In this document: one piece after another, positions 6,154 to 15,640 of the stretch
Position numbering within the stretch: position 1 is the first letter of the stretch
How the letters are laid out: each line of letters begins with the position of its first letter
From: Bacillota bacterium
Lineage (GTDB): Bacteria > Bacillota_G > Limnochordia > DTU010
Assembly (NCBI GenBank): GCA_012799255.1
Contig: JAAZLQ010000321.1
Location: forward strand, 62,001 to 126,000
Length of the DNA stretch: 64,000 bases
Direction: 5' to 3'
Program-made: the position numbers and the translations under genes
The notes under the pieces: generated by a model
The model's database searches: none
Seen by the model: only the letters and a program-made list of their open reading frames with translations
What the model was told of the DNA's origin: nothing

Positions 6154-7425
6154 ATGAAGTTAAACTATCGCAGGACATTCTTCATCGGTTTGGCCTTTAT
6201 GTCTATCTCGGCCTTTTGGCAAGTTTATGACAGCATTATTCCTTTGATTCTCAAGCATACCTTTGAAATTGGGGATACCTTGGCCGGGGTGGTTATGGCC
6301 CTGGATAATGTATTAGCCCTCTTTATGTTGCCCCTATTCGGTGCCCTGTCTGATCGGGTGGATACACAGATTGGAAAGCGGATGCCATTCATCCTTGGTG
6401 GAACGGCAGTAGCAGTCCTGTCCATGATCTTAGTTCCTGTGGCAGATAACATTGTGAGTTTACCGTTGTTTGTGATGGTTCTGTTGGTGGCGTTAGTGGC
6501 CATGAGTACCTATCGTTCGCCGGCAGTAGCACTCATGCCTGATGTGACTCCCAAGCCACTGCGCTCACAAGCAAATGGCATCATTAACCTTATGGGGGCA
6601 CTGGGAGCTGTGTTTTCTTTGGTCTTGATTTCGGCCTTGGTGCCGAAGAGTGGCAAGCCCGATTATCTTCCAGTTTTCGCCTTAGTTGCTGCTTTCATGG
6701 TGACTTCAGTAATCATCCTCTTCTTCACTATCAGGGAGAAGAAAATAGCTGCAGAAATGGAAGGATATGAAGAAACAGACGAAGAGGGTAAGGTTCAAGG
6801 GTCCGCGAAAATGGAACCAGAAGTGAGACGTAGTTTTTGGCTCATCTTAGCCTCGATTTTCTCCTGGTTCTTCGCCTACAATGCGGTAACCACAGCTTTT
6901 TCGAAATATGCCCAAGACTACCTAGGCATTGCCGGTGGCGGATTTGCTAATAGTTTAATGCTGGCGACAGTGGCGGCAGTCATCGCTTTTATTCCCGCGG
7001 GGATTATAGCTTCAAAAATCGGACGCAAAAGGACGATTATGGCGGGCATTAGCCTTTTGACTATCTGTTTTGCGATCGCGTCTCGCTTCACCAGCTTTTC
7101 ACCCTTACTTAATGTGCTCTTGGTGCTCATTGGTTTCGGATGGGCCGCGATCAATGTGAACTCCTATCCAATGGTGGTGGAAATGGCTAAAGGTTCGGAT
7201 GTGGGCAAGTTTACCGGCTATTACTATACTGCATCCATGTCCGCTCAAATTCTAACTCCTGTGTTATCTGGATTTTTTATGGAGTACGTTGGTTACCATA
7301 GTCTGTTTCCTTATGCTACTATTTTCATGATTGTCGCGTTTATCACAATGAGTCAAGTTAAACATGGCGATAGTAGAGGGGCCGCTCCCCAAAGTAAGTT
7401 GGAGTTCTTGGATGTGGAAGACTAA
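6154..7425 (+). CDS. MFS transporter, SLC45/sugar-carrier type
   Basis: A 423-residue integral membrane protein with about 12 hydrophobic segments. The loop after the second helix reads GALSDRVDTQIGKRMPF, the MFS motif A in the form found in SLC45-like and GPH-like sugar carriers. A charged central loop (about residues 195-225, EGYEETDEEGK) separates two six-helix halves. Substrate unknown; a disaccharide or glycoside symporter is the best guess. ATG 6154 follows GGGAGGG by nine bases; an in-frame start at 6121 lacks a ribosome site. It sits between a terminator and the chromate transporter pair and may be co-transcribed with it. Confidence 0.85.
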   Translation: MKLNYRRTFFIGLAFMSISAFWQVYDSIIPLILKHTFEIGDTLAGVVMALDNVLALFMLPLFGALSDRVDTQIGKRMPFILGGTAVAVLSMILVPVADNIVSLPLFVMVLLVALVAMSTYRSPAVALMPDVTPKPLRSQANGIINLMGALGAVFSLVLISALVPKSGKPDYLPVFALVAAFMVTSVIILFFTIREKKIAAEMEGYEETDEEGKVQGSAKMEPEVRRSFWLILASIFSWFFAYNAVTTAFSKYAQDYLGIAGGGFANSLMLATVAAVIAFIPAGIIASKIGRKRTIMAGISLLTICFAIASRFTSFSPLLNVLLVLIGFGWAAINVNSYPMVVEMAKGSDVGKFTGYYYTASMSAQILTPVLSGFFMEYVGYHSLFPYATIFMIVAFITMSQVKHGDSRGAAPQSKLEFLDVED

Positions 7426-7482
7426 ACATAACTACTCTGAGTAAGAGATGAACTAGTGTTTAAAAAGATGAGGAGGATCTTT

Positions 7483-8025
7483 TTGGCAATATATCTAGAA
7501 TTGGTGGCGACCTTTTTCGGGATAGGCTTGTTTAGGTTTGGTGGGGGCTATGCCATGCTCCCACTTTTACAGAGGGAAGTTGTGGAGAGCAAAGGCTGGG
7601 CAACCGAAGAAGATTTGATGGATTATTACGCGATCGGGCAAAGTACTCCTGGGATTATCGCGGTGAACACTGCGACCTTTATCGGTTATTATCAAGCTGG
7701 CATTGCTGGTGCCATTATGGCCACTATTGGTCTGGTGTTACCATCTTTGATCATCATTCTCAGCATTGCTTCAATCCTCAATAATTTGGCAGATATGCCC
7801 CTACTGGAGCATGCTTTTGCCGGCATTAGAGTAGCAGTATCAGCCCTAGTTTCATTTTCTGTGTATCGTTTAGCGAAAGCGGGTATTGTTGATAAGTTTG
7901 GTTTGGTGTGGGCAGTACTCACCTTCGTAGCCATTGCTTTTTTGAACATTTCACCCCTGTGGATTGTACTGACCTCGTTGGTCCTTGGAAACATTGTGCT
8001 CAAAGTAAGGGGTGAACGTTCATGA
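7483..8025 (+). CDS. chrA: Chromate transporter family, first half-protein (pair 1)
   Basis: About 180 residues with five to six membrane segments and the CHR hallmarks FGGGYAMLPLLQREVV (near the N-terminus) and GQSTPGIIAVNTATFIGY. It is the first partner of a split CHR transporter; the second starts in an ATGA overlap at 8022. TTG 7483 is chosen because AGGAGG (7471-7476) lies six bases before it; the alternative GTG 7456 has no ribosome site. Split CHR pairs are proposed to export chromate, but in anaerobic bacteria without chromate stress the physiological anion is unknown. A second pair lies at 33340-34430. Confidence 0.9.
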   Translation: MAIYLELVATFFGIGLFRFGGGYAMLPLLQREVVESKGWATEEDLMDYYAIGQSTPGIIAVNTATFIGYYQAGIAGAIMATIGLVLPSLIIILSIASILNNLADMPLLEHAFAGIRVAVSALVSFSVYRLAKAGIVDKFGLVWAVLTFVAIAFLNISPLWIVLTSLVLGNIVLKVRGERS

Positions 8026-8588
8026 CTTATCTAACTCTGATTTTTGAGTTTTTTAAGACGGGTCTGTTCGCTGTCGGTGGTGGTCTAGCGACGTTACCAT
8101 TTCTCAGAGACATGGCTCTGCGTTACCCTTGGTTTACTATGGAAGAACTGTTAAACATGATCGCTGTTTCAGAGAGTACTCCAGGACCGATTGGGATAAA
8201 TATGTCCACTTATTCAGGGGTTAAAGCAGGGAGTATTCTAGGAGGAATAATTGCTACACTGTCAATCATTGCTCCTTCGATTATTGTGATCGTGATCATC
8301 GCTTCAGTGAAGGAAAAATTCCAAAACTCGGTTGTGGTGCAGCGGGGCTTTTACTTACTACGGGCCGCCACAGCAGGTCTGATTGCGGGAGCGGTCTTTG
8401 AAGTGATAGTGGTTTCCCTCTTCAATTTGGGAGTGTACGCGGAGTCGGGGCAGCTATTATCGCTGGTGCGCTGGCCTTCGTTGATTCTCTTTGGAACTCT
8501 AGTTGTTTTAATTAAAAAGCTCCCCAAGGTGCATCCCGTCGTTTTTATTGTGGCTAGCGCGATTTTGGGCGTCATTTTTAAGCTGTAA
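8022..8588 (+). CDS. chrA: Chromate transporter family, second half-protein (pair 1)
   Basis: A 188-residue CHR-domain membrane protein with AVGGGLATLPFLRDMA near the N-terminus and SESTPGPIGINMSTYSG, the equivalents of the motifs in its upstream partner. Its ATG overlaps the partner's stop codon (ATGA), showing translational coupling and probably a heterodimer. It differs from the first half in the first motif (VGGGLATLP instead of FGGGYAMLP). The leucyl aminopeptidase gene starts 22 bases after its stop with its own strong ribosome site. Confidence 0.9.
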   Translation: MTYLTLIFEFFKTGLFAVGGGLATLPFLRDMALRYPWFTMEELLNMIAVSESTPGPIGINMSTYSGVKAGSILGGIIATLSIIAPSIIVIVIIASVKEKFQNSVVVQRGFYLLRAATAGLIAGAVFEVIVVSLFNLGVYAESGQLLSLVRWPSLILFGTLVVLIKKLPKVHPVVFIVASAILGVIFKL

Positions 8589-8610
8589 GTTGACTAAAGG
8601 AGGACTATTG

Positions 8611-10083
8611 ATGATGGATATTCGTGCTTTACCCTATAGTGCTGATTTGCAGGAAGATCTTTTAATGTTTGTGTGCGAAGATACTCTGGATGAATACAGT
8701 TGGCCTAGTGGCACAATTGCAGATCTGGTTAGAGCCCAAGGTTTCTCCGGAAAATCCGGTGAAGTTGCTTCAGTTGTGTATCTAGAAGAGGGAAGTGATC
8801 AACCTAGGAAAGTTCTAGTGGCTGGTTTAGGGAAGGACACAGAGCTTACCTTGGAAACGGTGCGTAAGGCCATAGGAGAATCCCTAAAAGAGGCAGAAAA
8901 GCTTAACATTGAACGTCTAGCTGTTGTACCTTGGACCTATCAAGCTCTTTCTGTAGCTGATGTAGCCCGGGTGGTAACAGAAACCAGCCTTTTGGCCAGC
9001 TATCGATTTGATCGCTATCTGTCCGAGAAAAAGGATCGCAAGCTAAACTCGATCCAAGTTTGCTATGAGCCGGAGCTGGAAGTTGAGGTAGTTCAAGCAA
9101 TTAAAGTAGGGCAGACTTTGGGCGAAACCACCAATTTGGCCAGGACTTTAGTGAATGAACCAGCTAATTTCATGACCCCAGAGCGGCTGGCGGAGCAAGC
9201 GGTCGAAGCTGGCGAAATGTATGGGTTTGCAGTTGACGTTCTTGAAATGGACGCAATTCGCGAGTTGGGCATGACCGCTTTTCTAGAAGTTGGCAAGGCA
9301 AGTGTGAACAAGCCCCGTCTGATCGTCATGCGTCATTTAGGGAATCCAGAACAAGCAGATTCAGTTATTGGGTTGGTGGGCAAGGGCTTAACCTTTGACA
9401 GTGGAGGTCTATCCCTTAAACAAGCACAGGGAATGGGGGATATGAAGTATGATATGGCAGGGGCAGCGGCGGTAATCGGTGCCATGGGTGCCATCGCCAG
9501 AGAAAACCTGCCTGTTAACGTGGTAGCGGTAGTTGCTGCTTGTGAAAACCTAATTTCTGGCGAAGGATATCGACCAGGTGATATACTAACCTCCATGTCT
9601 GGCAAGACCATTTTGATTGAGTCCACTGATGCGGAAGGTCGACTGACTTTAGCAGATGCAGTTCATTATGTGATTACGAAGGAAAACGCAAGTACTGTTG
9701 TGGATGTAGCCACCCTCACCGGAGCAGTAATAGTAGCCTTAGGTGATGTGGCTACAGGGGTAATCACCAATGATCAAAAACTGTACGAGCATTTGGAGCA
9801 GGCCTCAGAACAATCAGGTGAAAGAGTGTGGCAACTTCCCAGTTTCCCAGAGTATCGGGAGCAGAACAAGACCCCATTTGCGGATCTGAAAAATACTGGT
9901 GGGCGAGGTGCTGGTACAGTAACTGCAGGGCTCTTTGTCGAAGCTTTTGTGCAAGGAAAACCCTGGATGCATTTGGATATCGCAGGAACAGCCTTTGCCT
10001 CGAAAGACAAGGGTTATCTGACTCAAGGAGCCACAGGCGTAGGAGTCCGTTTGCTTTACCACTTTGTTGAAGCTTATCGTTAA
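8611..10083 (+). CDS. pepA: Leucyl aminopeptidase (M17 family)
   Basis: A 490-residue cytosolic aminopeptidase that removes N-terminal residues from peptides using two divalent metals. The metal-site residues are Lys258 and Asp263 (GKGLTFDSGG), Asp281 (MKYDMAG), and Asp340 and Glu342 in STDAEGRL, with catalytic Arg344. The signature normally reads NTDAEGRL; here Ser replaces Asn. ATG 8611 is chosen for AGGAGG seven bases upstream. The N-terminal macro-like domain occupies about residues 1-160. It ends in a bidirectional terminator shared with the opposing ROK gene. A role in peptide utilisation fits the other peptidases in the window. Confidence 0.95.
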   Translation: MMDIRALPYSADLQEDLLMFVCEDTLDEYSWPSGTIADLVRAQGFSGKSGEVASVVYLEEGSDQPRKVLVAGLGKDTELTLETVRKAIGESLKEAEKLNIERLAVVPWTYQALSVADVARVVTETSLLASYRFDRYLSEKKDRKLNSIQVCYEPELEVEVVQAIKVGQTLGETTNLARTLVNEPANFMTPERLAEQAVEAGEMYGFAVDVLEMDAIRELGMTAFLEVGKASVNKPRLIVMRHLGNPEQADSVIGLVGKGLTFDSGGLSLKQAQGMGDMKYDMAGAAAVIGAMGAIARENLPVNVVAVVAACENLISGEGYRPGDILTSMSGKTILIESTDAEGRLTLADAVHYVITKENASTVVDVATLTGAVIVALGDVATGVITNDQKLYEHLEQASEQSGERVWQLPSFPEYREQNKTPFADLKNTGGRGAGTVTAGLFVEAFVQGKPWMHLDIAGTAFASKDKGYLTQGATGVGVRLLYHFVEAYR

Positions 10084-10109
10084 AAAATGGGGCGTTAACG
10101 CCCCATTTT
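10084..10109. terminator. Bidirectional terminator, perfect palindrome
   Basis: AAAATGGGGCG-TTAA-CGCCCCATTTT is a perfect 11-bp stem with A/T ends, so it acts as a terminator read from either strand. It lies just after the pepA stop and contains the stop codon of the minus-strand ROK gene. Confidence 0.9.
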
Positions 10110-11000
10110 GTCCCAAGCATATAGTGCCGCTCCAATCACGCCACCACGTCCTTCTAACTCCGAACGGAGAATTGGTGTGTTTTTCAACCCTTTCATAACG
10201 TTCTGGGTGAAACTGTGTACTAACGTTTTTTCAAGCAAGGGATACCACTCCAAAATGCTACCACCCAGGATAAAGACCTCCGGATTGAGCATATTGGCCA
10301 TCGCGCCCAGGCCCCTGCCTAGCGCTATGGCCATTTCGTCTATTACCCCTAAACACACTTTATCGCCAAGACTCGCCCTTTTGAAGACTTCGGGCGAGGT
10401 AACTTCTTCTTGCAGGAGAGTTGTTGCCCTTTTTGCAACTGCAGTTCCCGAGGCATAGAGTTCTAGGCAACCGCGATTGCCGCAGGCGCAGAGGAGACCA
10501 CCCGGTTCGACGCTAATATGTCCCACATGGCCTGCAACTCCTTTTTCGCCATGAACGATCTCACCATTGGCTATAACTCCCCCCCCAATTCCGGTGCCGA
10601 TTGTCAAGGAAACAAAATCCTCTAGTCCTTGTCCTCGTCCGACTTTAAGCTCGGCATAGGCTGAAATCTTACAGTCATTGTCTACGACAGTAGGACGGTT
10701 AGTTGCTTGCTGGATAATCTCCTGCAAAGGTACGCCCGTCCAAGCAGCATCAGGATAAAGTCCAGGTAGGTAGGTTCCTGTTTTACGATCTAATTGACCA
10801 GCTGAACCTACACCTATAGCTCTTACGTCATGCTTGTTAGCAAGTTCTTTGGCTCGTTGACCTACATTTTCAAAAAAACTACGTCCAGCTGCCATGTGGG
10901 AGGGCAGATGAGAACTGGTTATGATGTTTCCGTGGGTATCTACCACTGCTATTCTGGTGTTTGTAGCTCCAATATCAATTCCCAGCAGATAGTCTGGCAT
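10095..11000 (-). CDS. ROK-family sugar kinase (glucokinase-like)
   Basis: A 301-residue ROK protein. The phosphate-binding start LGIDIGATNTRIAVVD, the acidic DND (residues 107-109), the glycine-rich TIGTGIGGGVI and the zinc-binding GHVGH...CACGNRGCLE (about 158-180) are all present. There is no DNA-binding N-terminus, so it is a kinase rather than a repressor; glucose is the commonest substrate. ATG 11000 follows GAAGGTG. The in-frame TTG at 11015 overlaps the upstream gene. It is the last gene of the operon cardiolipin synthase, EAL protein, ROK, and starts 15 bases after the EAL stop. Confidence 0.9.
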   Translation of the reverse strand: MPDYLLGIDIGATNTRIAVVDTHGNIITSSHLPSHMAAGRSFFENVGQRAKELANKHDVRAIGVGSAGQLDRKTGTYLPGLYPDAAWTGVPLQEIIQQATNRPTVVDNDCKISAYAELKVGRGQGLEDFVSLTIGTGIGGGVIANGEIVHGEKGVAGHVGHISVEPGGLLCACGNRGCLELYASGTAVAKRATTLLQEEVTSPEVFKRASLGDKVCLGVIDEMAIALGRGLGAMANMLNPEVFILGGSILEWYPLLEKTLVHSFTQNVMKGLKNTPILRSELEGRGGVIGAALYAWDKMGR

Positions 11001-11015
11001 GTGTTTCACCTTCAA

Positions 11016-13376
11016 CTAGCTTATTTTTACCTTAAATTCATTATTTCCCAAGCGCTCATTTAGCTCTGTAATTGCTTGTTTGTATCTGTTCCAAGGAATC
11101 GGACGACTAAACAAGTAACCTTGTGCTTCATCACAGCCCATGTCATCTAATAAGGATAGTTGTTCTTTACGCTCTACTCCTTCAGCCACAATTGTCATGG
11201 ACAGGTTTGCTCCCATACCCACCATGGATTTAACTAAGCCTTGGATTCTAGAGTCCTGATCCACTGCAGCTATAAAGGTTTGGTCAATTTTCAGTGTTTC
11301 CATTGGATAACGCACTAGATACTCGAGGGAAGAGTAAGCTGTGCCAAAGTCATCAATGGCCATGCGGATTCCCATTTGCCGAAGTTCTTGAAAGTTGTTC
11401 AATACATCAGTGGTTGGTGCTAGCATGGCATCTTCAGTAATCTCTAGACGCAGGATATTACTGGGAATTTCATAGCCATCAAGCACTGAGCGAATAAGCT
11501 CGGTAAAGCGCGGGGAACGGAAATGGTTGGCCGAGATGTTCACAGCTACCCAGCCAGGATCAAAACCTTGGTTGATCCACTCCTCATGTTGGGCACATAC
11601 TTGATCTAGGACAAACTCGCTCAACTCTTCCATGAACCCACCCTGTTCTACTGCTTGAAGAAACTGGTCTGGGGCTAAAATGCCTCGAGTGGGGTGTTTC
11701 CAGCGCACAAGGGCCTCTTTGCCTGCAATGCATTGGTTCTTGAGATCTACAACAGGCTGATAGTACACCACAAATTGATCTTGTTCTAAAGCGGAACGGA
11801 TTTCCGTTTGAAAGCGCAGCCTTTCTAATAGGGTATGGTGCATGGTAGGACTATACAGTTTCAAAGGCTCATCGGAGTTGTGTTCAGCTTCGTAAAGGGC
11901 AGTTTGGGCCTGTTGATAAAAGGTGTTGACGTTTACTTCTTGATCATCACTAATACTGATTCCACCAAAGAGGCGAACCGTTAGTTCATCATCGCGAAAC
12001 TCGATGGGGTGAGTTAGCAAGTCGTCCAGCCGATCGATAGCTCGAAATACGGCACTTGCCCCTGAAGGGATGATGATACCAAACTCAGCCTCAGAGAGGC
12101 GAGCGGTTACTAGACTCTGATCACTGATTTCTTGCAGTCGTTCTGCCACATGAATTAAGATACGATCTGTCACTTCTGGACCAAGAAAGGCCTTGATTTC
12201 AGAGAACTCTCTGATAGTAACCAACGCTAAAATGACTGTGGAATTATCTTTCAGTGCCGTTGTAAGTTGGTCCATAAAATGTTGGCGATTGGGCAATCCG
12301 GTCAGCGGGTCATAGTAGGTAATACTGCCAATTGTATCCATCATGCGATTAAACGCTTCCCTGGTTTCGCCGATCTCATCGGTACTTACCACTTCAGCCC
12401 GAACGGTCAGTTCGCCTGCGGCCCCACGTTTGAAAATCTGATTCAGTTCAACAATGGGCTCGGTAATTGTTGCAGAGAACCACGACCCTAACCATAAAAC
12501 GAGTCCAAAGCAGACAATACTTAAGCCAAAGAGATGCAAAATTAGCCGTTTCGCCGGTTGAGTAAAGTACGATTCGGGAACTTTGACTGCAACAGTCCAA
12601 CCACTTGGTCCTTGCAGTTTTTCATAAAAAGCTCGATAGGTAACTCCATCTTGGGTTAGCGAAAAAGACCCCGATTCGCGCGGTAAATCATCCCACTGAG
12701 GATAAACATCATGGATTCGCCTGTTCATGATCATTTCCGGTTGGTGATGGAGGATAAAGTATCCGTTTTCATCCAACAGATAAACGGAATCCTGGGAATC
12801 AAATATCATCAACTCATGGGAACTGTCAAATAGCTTCTCCAGATCAACGGAAAGGCCTAAAACACCCTTTACAGCAGAGTTATCCTCATTCCAAATAGGT
12901 GTAGCAATAATGAATACCCTTTGGTCTGTGGAACGGGATACCAAAGGTTCAGAAATTACAGTCTTGCCCGCAAGAGCATGGGGGAAGTACGACCGGTCCG
13001 CAATACTTCCAGCATTGCGCTGGGAGGTGGTATTGTAGCTGCCATCAGGAGTAGCTACAAAAAAGATTAGATAGTAATCGGGGGCTTCTAGAATCTGTCG
13101 TTGTAGGTAAGGCTCAATGCTATCCCAATCGAGGCTTTCGATTAAGGCGGAGTTGGCTAGTTGTTCTAGATCCGCGATCCGTTCCTGTTGCCAGAGGGCA
13201 ATCAGCCTGCTTTGATGACGCGCAAGGTTTAGCGCATTTTCCTCCACTAGATCGTTTACGAGGGTATTGGTTAACACACCTGTCATGATCATTACTGCCA
13301 GCGTCAGGACGAAGACCAAGGCGACAAATAACACTAAGACGCGGTCTCTAATTCTTCCAAATCTCCACTTGGGCAT
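11016..13376 (-). CDS. Membrane sensor Cache-HAMP-GGDEF(degenerate)-EAL, cyclic-di-GMP phosphodiesterase
   Basis: A 786-residue inner-membrane protein. It has a first membrane helix (about 11-35), an extracytoplasmic double-Cache sensor (about 40-280), a second helix (about 285-305), HAMP, GGDEF-like and EAL domains. The GGDEF motif reads SEAEF, so cyclase activity is not expected; GTP sensing is possible. The EAL domain keeps the catalytic set: KEALVRW, VNISANHF, LEITED, IDDFGTAYSS, LKID, AEGVE and the final QGYLFSRP. It should hydrolyse cyclic-di-GMP to pGpG under control of the sensor. ATG 13376 follows GTGAGG. Confidence 0.93.
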   Translation of the reverse strand: MPKWRFGRIRDRVLVLFVALVFVLTLAVMIMTGVLTNTLVNDLVEENALNLARHQSRLIALWQQERIADLEQLANSALIESLDWDSIEPYLQRQILEAPDYYLIFFVATPDGSYNTTSQRNAGSIADRSYFPHALAGKTVISEPLVSRSTDQRVFIIATPIWNEDNSAVKGVLGLSVDLEKLFDSSHELMIFDSQDSVYLLDENGYFILHHQPEMIMNRRIHDVYPQWDDLPRESGSFSLTQDGVTYRAFYEKLQGPSGWTVAVKVPESYFTQPAKRLILHLFGLSIVCFGLVLWLGSWFSATITEPIVELNQIFKRGAAGELTVRAEVVSTDEIGETREAFNRMMDTIGSITYYDPLTGLPNRQHFMDQLTTALKDNSTVILALVTIREFSEIKAFLGPEVTDRILIHVAERLQEISDQSLVTARLSEAEFGIIIPSGASAVFRAIDRLDDLLTHPIEFRDDELTVRLFGGISISDDQEVNVNTFYQQAQTALYEAEHNSDEPLKLYSPTMHHTLLERLRFQTEIRSALEQDQFVVYYQPVVDLKNQCIAGKEALVRWKHPTRGILAPDQFLQAVEQGGFMEELSEFVLDQVCAQHEEWINQGFDPGWVAVNISANHFRSPRFTELIRSVLDGYEIPSNILRLEITEDAMLAPTTDVLNNFQELRQMGIRMAIDDFGTAYSSLEYLVRYPMETLKIDQTFIAAVDQDSRIQGLVKSMVGMGANLSMTIVAEGVERKEQLSLLDDMGCDEAQGYLFSRPIPWNRYKQAITELNERLGNNEFKVKIS

Positions 13377-13446
13377 GACCTCACCCCCAGTTCTAGAAAC
13401 AGTTCCATGCTACTTCGACATAAACTGGCAAAACCCTTGTATGCTT

Positions 13447-14979
13447 CTACATAAGGGGAGCAACTAGTCTCAGGAGGGACCATTTTACCCTCTGAGACCA
13501 AGATGGGTTACCATATTCATCCAGGGAAACTTCTTGACAAACCGGCAAGGTATCCAAGAAGTCATCCCGAATTTGTAATACACTATCTGTTCCAAAAAGC
13601 CATACCCCATTTTCAAAGGCCATATAAAGACTGCGATAGTCAAGGTTGATGGAACCCACAACTGCAACTTCGTCGTCGGCCACTATTGCTTTGGAGTGCA
13701 TAAAACCAGGAGTATACTCATAAATGCGCACACCACTTTGTAAAAGGGTCGAGTAATAAGAACGGGTGACCGTATGCACAAGCGGTTTATCTGGGATATG
13801 GGGAGTGATGATGCGCACATCCACTCCGGATTTAGCGGCAGCTCCCAGTGCAGTAAGCATTTCGTTGTCTAGGATCAGATAGGGAGTGTTTATGTAGACA
13901 TAATCTTTAGCCCGGTTAATCAGGTTGAAGTAGATCGTTTCGCTAACTGCCTCGCTATCTAAGGGGTTATCTGCAAAGGGCTGGATGAAACCCTGGCTCT
14001 GCAGTTCAACCGCTGATTGAGGTGGGCGGAAACTATTTAGATCAACTGTTTCAGCCCTTAGGTATTCCCACATGGTTAGGAACATCACAGTTAAGGACCA
14101 GACGGACTCGCCTTTGATCAAGAAAGCAGAATCCTTCCAATGTCCGTATTTTTCGTAAGCATTGATGTACTCATCAGCCAGATTAATCCCGCCGGCGAAA
14201 CCGGTGTGCCCATCAATAATCATCATCTTGCGATGATCTCGATAGTTCAGTGTGACTGAAAGGGTGGGCGTTAAAGGATGGAAACGTTCTGTCTTGATTC
14301 CCATAGATTCTAGCTTTTGATCATAATTCCGGGGAAGCTTAAAGATACAGCCAACATCATCGTAGATTAAGCGAACATCCACTCCTTCTTGCGCCTTCCG
14401 TTTCAAGATATCGAGAATGCGGTTCCACATGATCCCTTCTTCAATAATGAAGTATTCTAGGAAGATGAAATGCTGGGCTTTGTCCAGTTCTTCCAACATC
14501 GATTCAAATGCAAGCTCTCCTAGGGGAAAGAACTTAGAGTAGCTGTGTTTATAGACTGGATGGGCCGCATAGTTTTGGATATAGCGGGCTTGGCTAGCGG
14601 CTCGAGCGTCGATCTGAGTTAGTTCGTCTAGCACTGATGAGCTGGCAGCCAAGGAGTGTTGTCCATGGAGTCGCAGTCTCTCCATTTTTCGTCGCATGCG
14701 AGGGCTGAGGCGTGCTTTCCCTAACACAAGATAAAAAAGCCCACCAAAAATGGGGAAAACCATGATGGGAATAATCCAAGCGATTTTATAAGCTGACTTA
14801 TCGTGACCAGTAGCGATAACGATAACGACAATAGCACTGAGGATAGAAAAAAATGCATAGAAAAGCGGGAAGAAGTTGCTAAAACGTCCAATCATCAAAA
14901 TAAGCGCTATTAGTTGCGCTAAAATGGCGATCGTTACTATGGTAACGCGATGGAAAAGTAGGGAGAGAAGTTTCTTCAT
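13447..14979 (-). CDS. cls: Cardiolipin synthase (phospholipase D family)
   Basis: A 510-residue membrane enzyme that joins two phosphatidylglycerols into cardiolipin. Two N-terminal membrane helices (about 10-65, PLD-nuclease N-terminal type) are followed by two HKD motifs, HRKMMIIDGHTGFAGG and HSKAIVADDEVAVVGS, both intact. The length is typical of bacterial Cls. ATG 14979 follows GAGGTGA by about eight bases. It is the first gene of the minus-strand group cls, EAL protein, ROK kinase, with a 70-base gap before the EAL gene. Confidence 0.93.
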   Translation of the reverse strand: MKKLLSLLFHRVTIVTIAILAQLIALILMIGRFSNFFPLFYAFFSILSAIVVIVIATGHDKSAYKIAWIIPIMVFPIFGGLFYLVLGKARLSPRMRRKMERLRLHGQHSLAASSSVLDELTQIDARAASQARYIQNYAAHPVYKHSYSKFFPLGELAFESMLEELDKAQHFIFLEYFIIEEGIMWNRILDILKRKAQEGVDVRLIYDDVGCIFKLPRNYDQKLESMGIKTERFHPLTPTLSVTLNYRDHRKMMIIDGHTGFAGGINLADEYINAYEKYGHWKDSAFLIKGESVWSLTVMFLTMWEYLRAETVDLNSFRPPQSAVELQSQGFIQPFADNPLDSEAVSETIYFNLINRAKDYVYINTPYLILDNEMLTALGAAAKSGVDVRIITPHIPDKPLVHTVTRSYYSTLLQSGVRIYEYTPGFMHSKAIVADDEVAVVGSINLDYRSLYMAFENGVWLFGTDSVLQIRDDFLDTLPVCQEVSLDEYGNPSWSQRVKWSLLRLVAPLM

Positions 14980-15124
14980 CTAGCCTAATCACCTCACCAG
15001 AGCATAATTTCCCCTGCTACATTGATTTTCGTTGAACTTTGGAGCTTTGTCAAGGATTACGGCAATTCACCACTTGCGCGCAGTACCCGCCTGGGGTATA
15101 TTGGATCAAAAGGAGGTTATGGTA

Positions 15125-15640
15125 GTGCGAAAATCAAAGCTGTTTGTACTGTTGTCCCTTAGTGCCCTATTAGTCTTGGGTTTGAGTGGATTCGTCCTTG
15201 CTACTGCAAGTAGCGAAAAAATCTTTGTGCCGGATTTTGCCCTTACTACCGCTGATAATGAAACTATTCGACTGAGTGATTATCGCGGGCAGGTTGTGGT
15301 ATTGAACTTTTGGGCCAGCTGGTGCCCGCCTTGTAGAGCTGAGATGCCTGAGTTTCAAAAGCTACACAATGAACTTGCAGAGTCGCAGGATGCAGTACTG
15401 TTGCTGTTGAATCAAATTGATGGTCGTACTGAAACTGTAACAAGTGGTACGAAATATTTGGCCGATAACAATTTTACCATGACGAATCTTTTCGATTATG
15501 GTACAGTAGGTACACAAATGTTTGGTATTCCTGGACTACCTACCACAGTTGTTATTGACGCGGAAGGGTATCTTTCTAGCTACGTGGTTGGCGCCACCGA
15601 CAAGGAAACGGTTTGGAAGATGATCGAGGGGGCAAAGTAA
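15125..15640 (+). CDS. TlpA/ResA-like thiol-disulfide oxidoreductase, exported
   Basis: A 171-residue protein with an N-terminal membrane anchor or signal (KLFVLLSLSALLVLGLSGFVLA) and an extracytoplasmic thioredoxin fold carrying WASWCPPCR, with the cis-proline region GIPGLPTTVVID. The CPPC active site is typical of reducing TlpA/ResA proteins. GTG 15125 is used: AGGAGG at 15111-15116 is too close to the ATG at 15119 and optimally spaced for the GTG. Its stop is immediately followed by ccdA, the membrane protein that supplies electrons to such thioredoxins. No lipobox cysteine is present. Confidence 0.92.
   Translation: MRKSKLFVLLSLSALLVLGLSGFVLATASSEKIFVPDFALTTADNETIRLSDYRGQVVVLNFWASWCPPCRAEMPEFQKLHNELAESQDAVLLLLNQIDGRTETVTSGTKYLADNNFTMTNLFDYGTVGTQMFGIPGLPTTVVIDAEGYLSSYVVGATDKETVWKMIEGAK

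Noticed and set aside
10095..11000. ROK-family transcriptional repressor
   Set aside because: There is no N-terminal helix-turn-helix; the protein begins directly with the kinase phosphate-binding motif.
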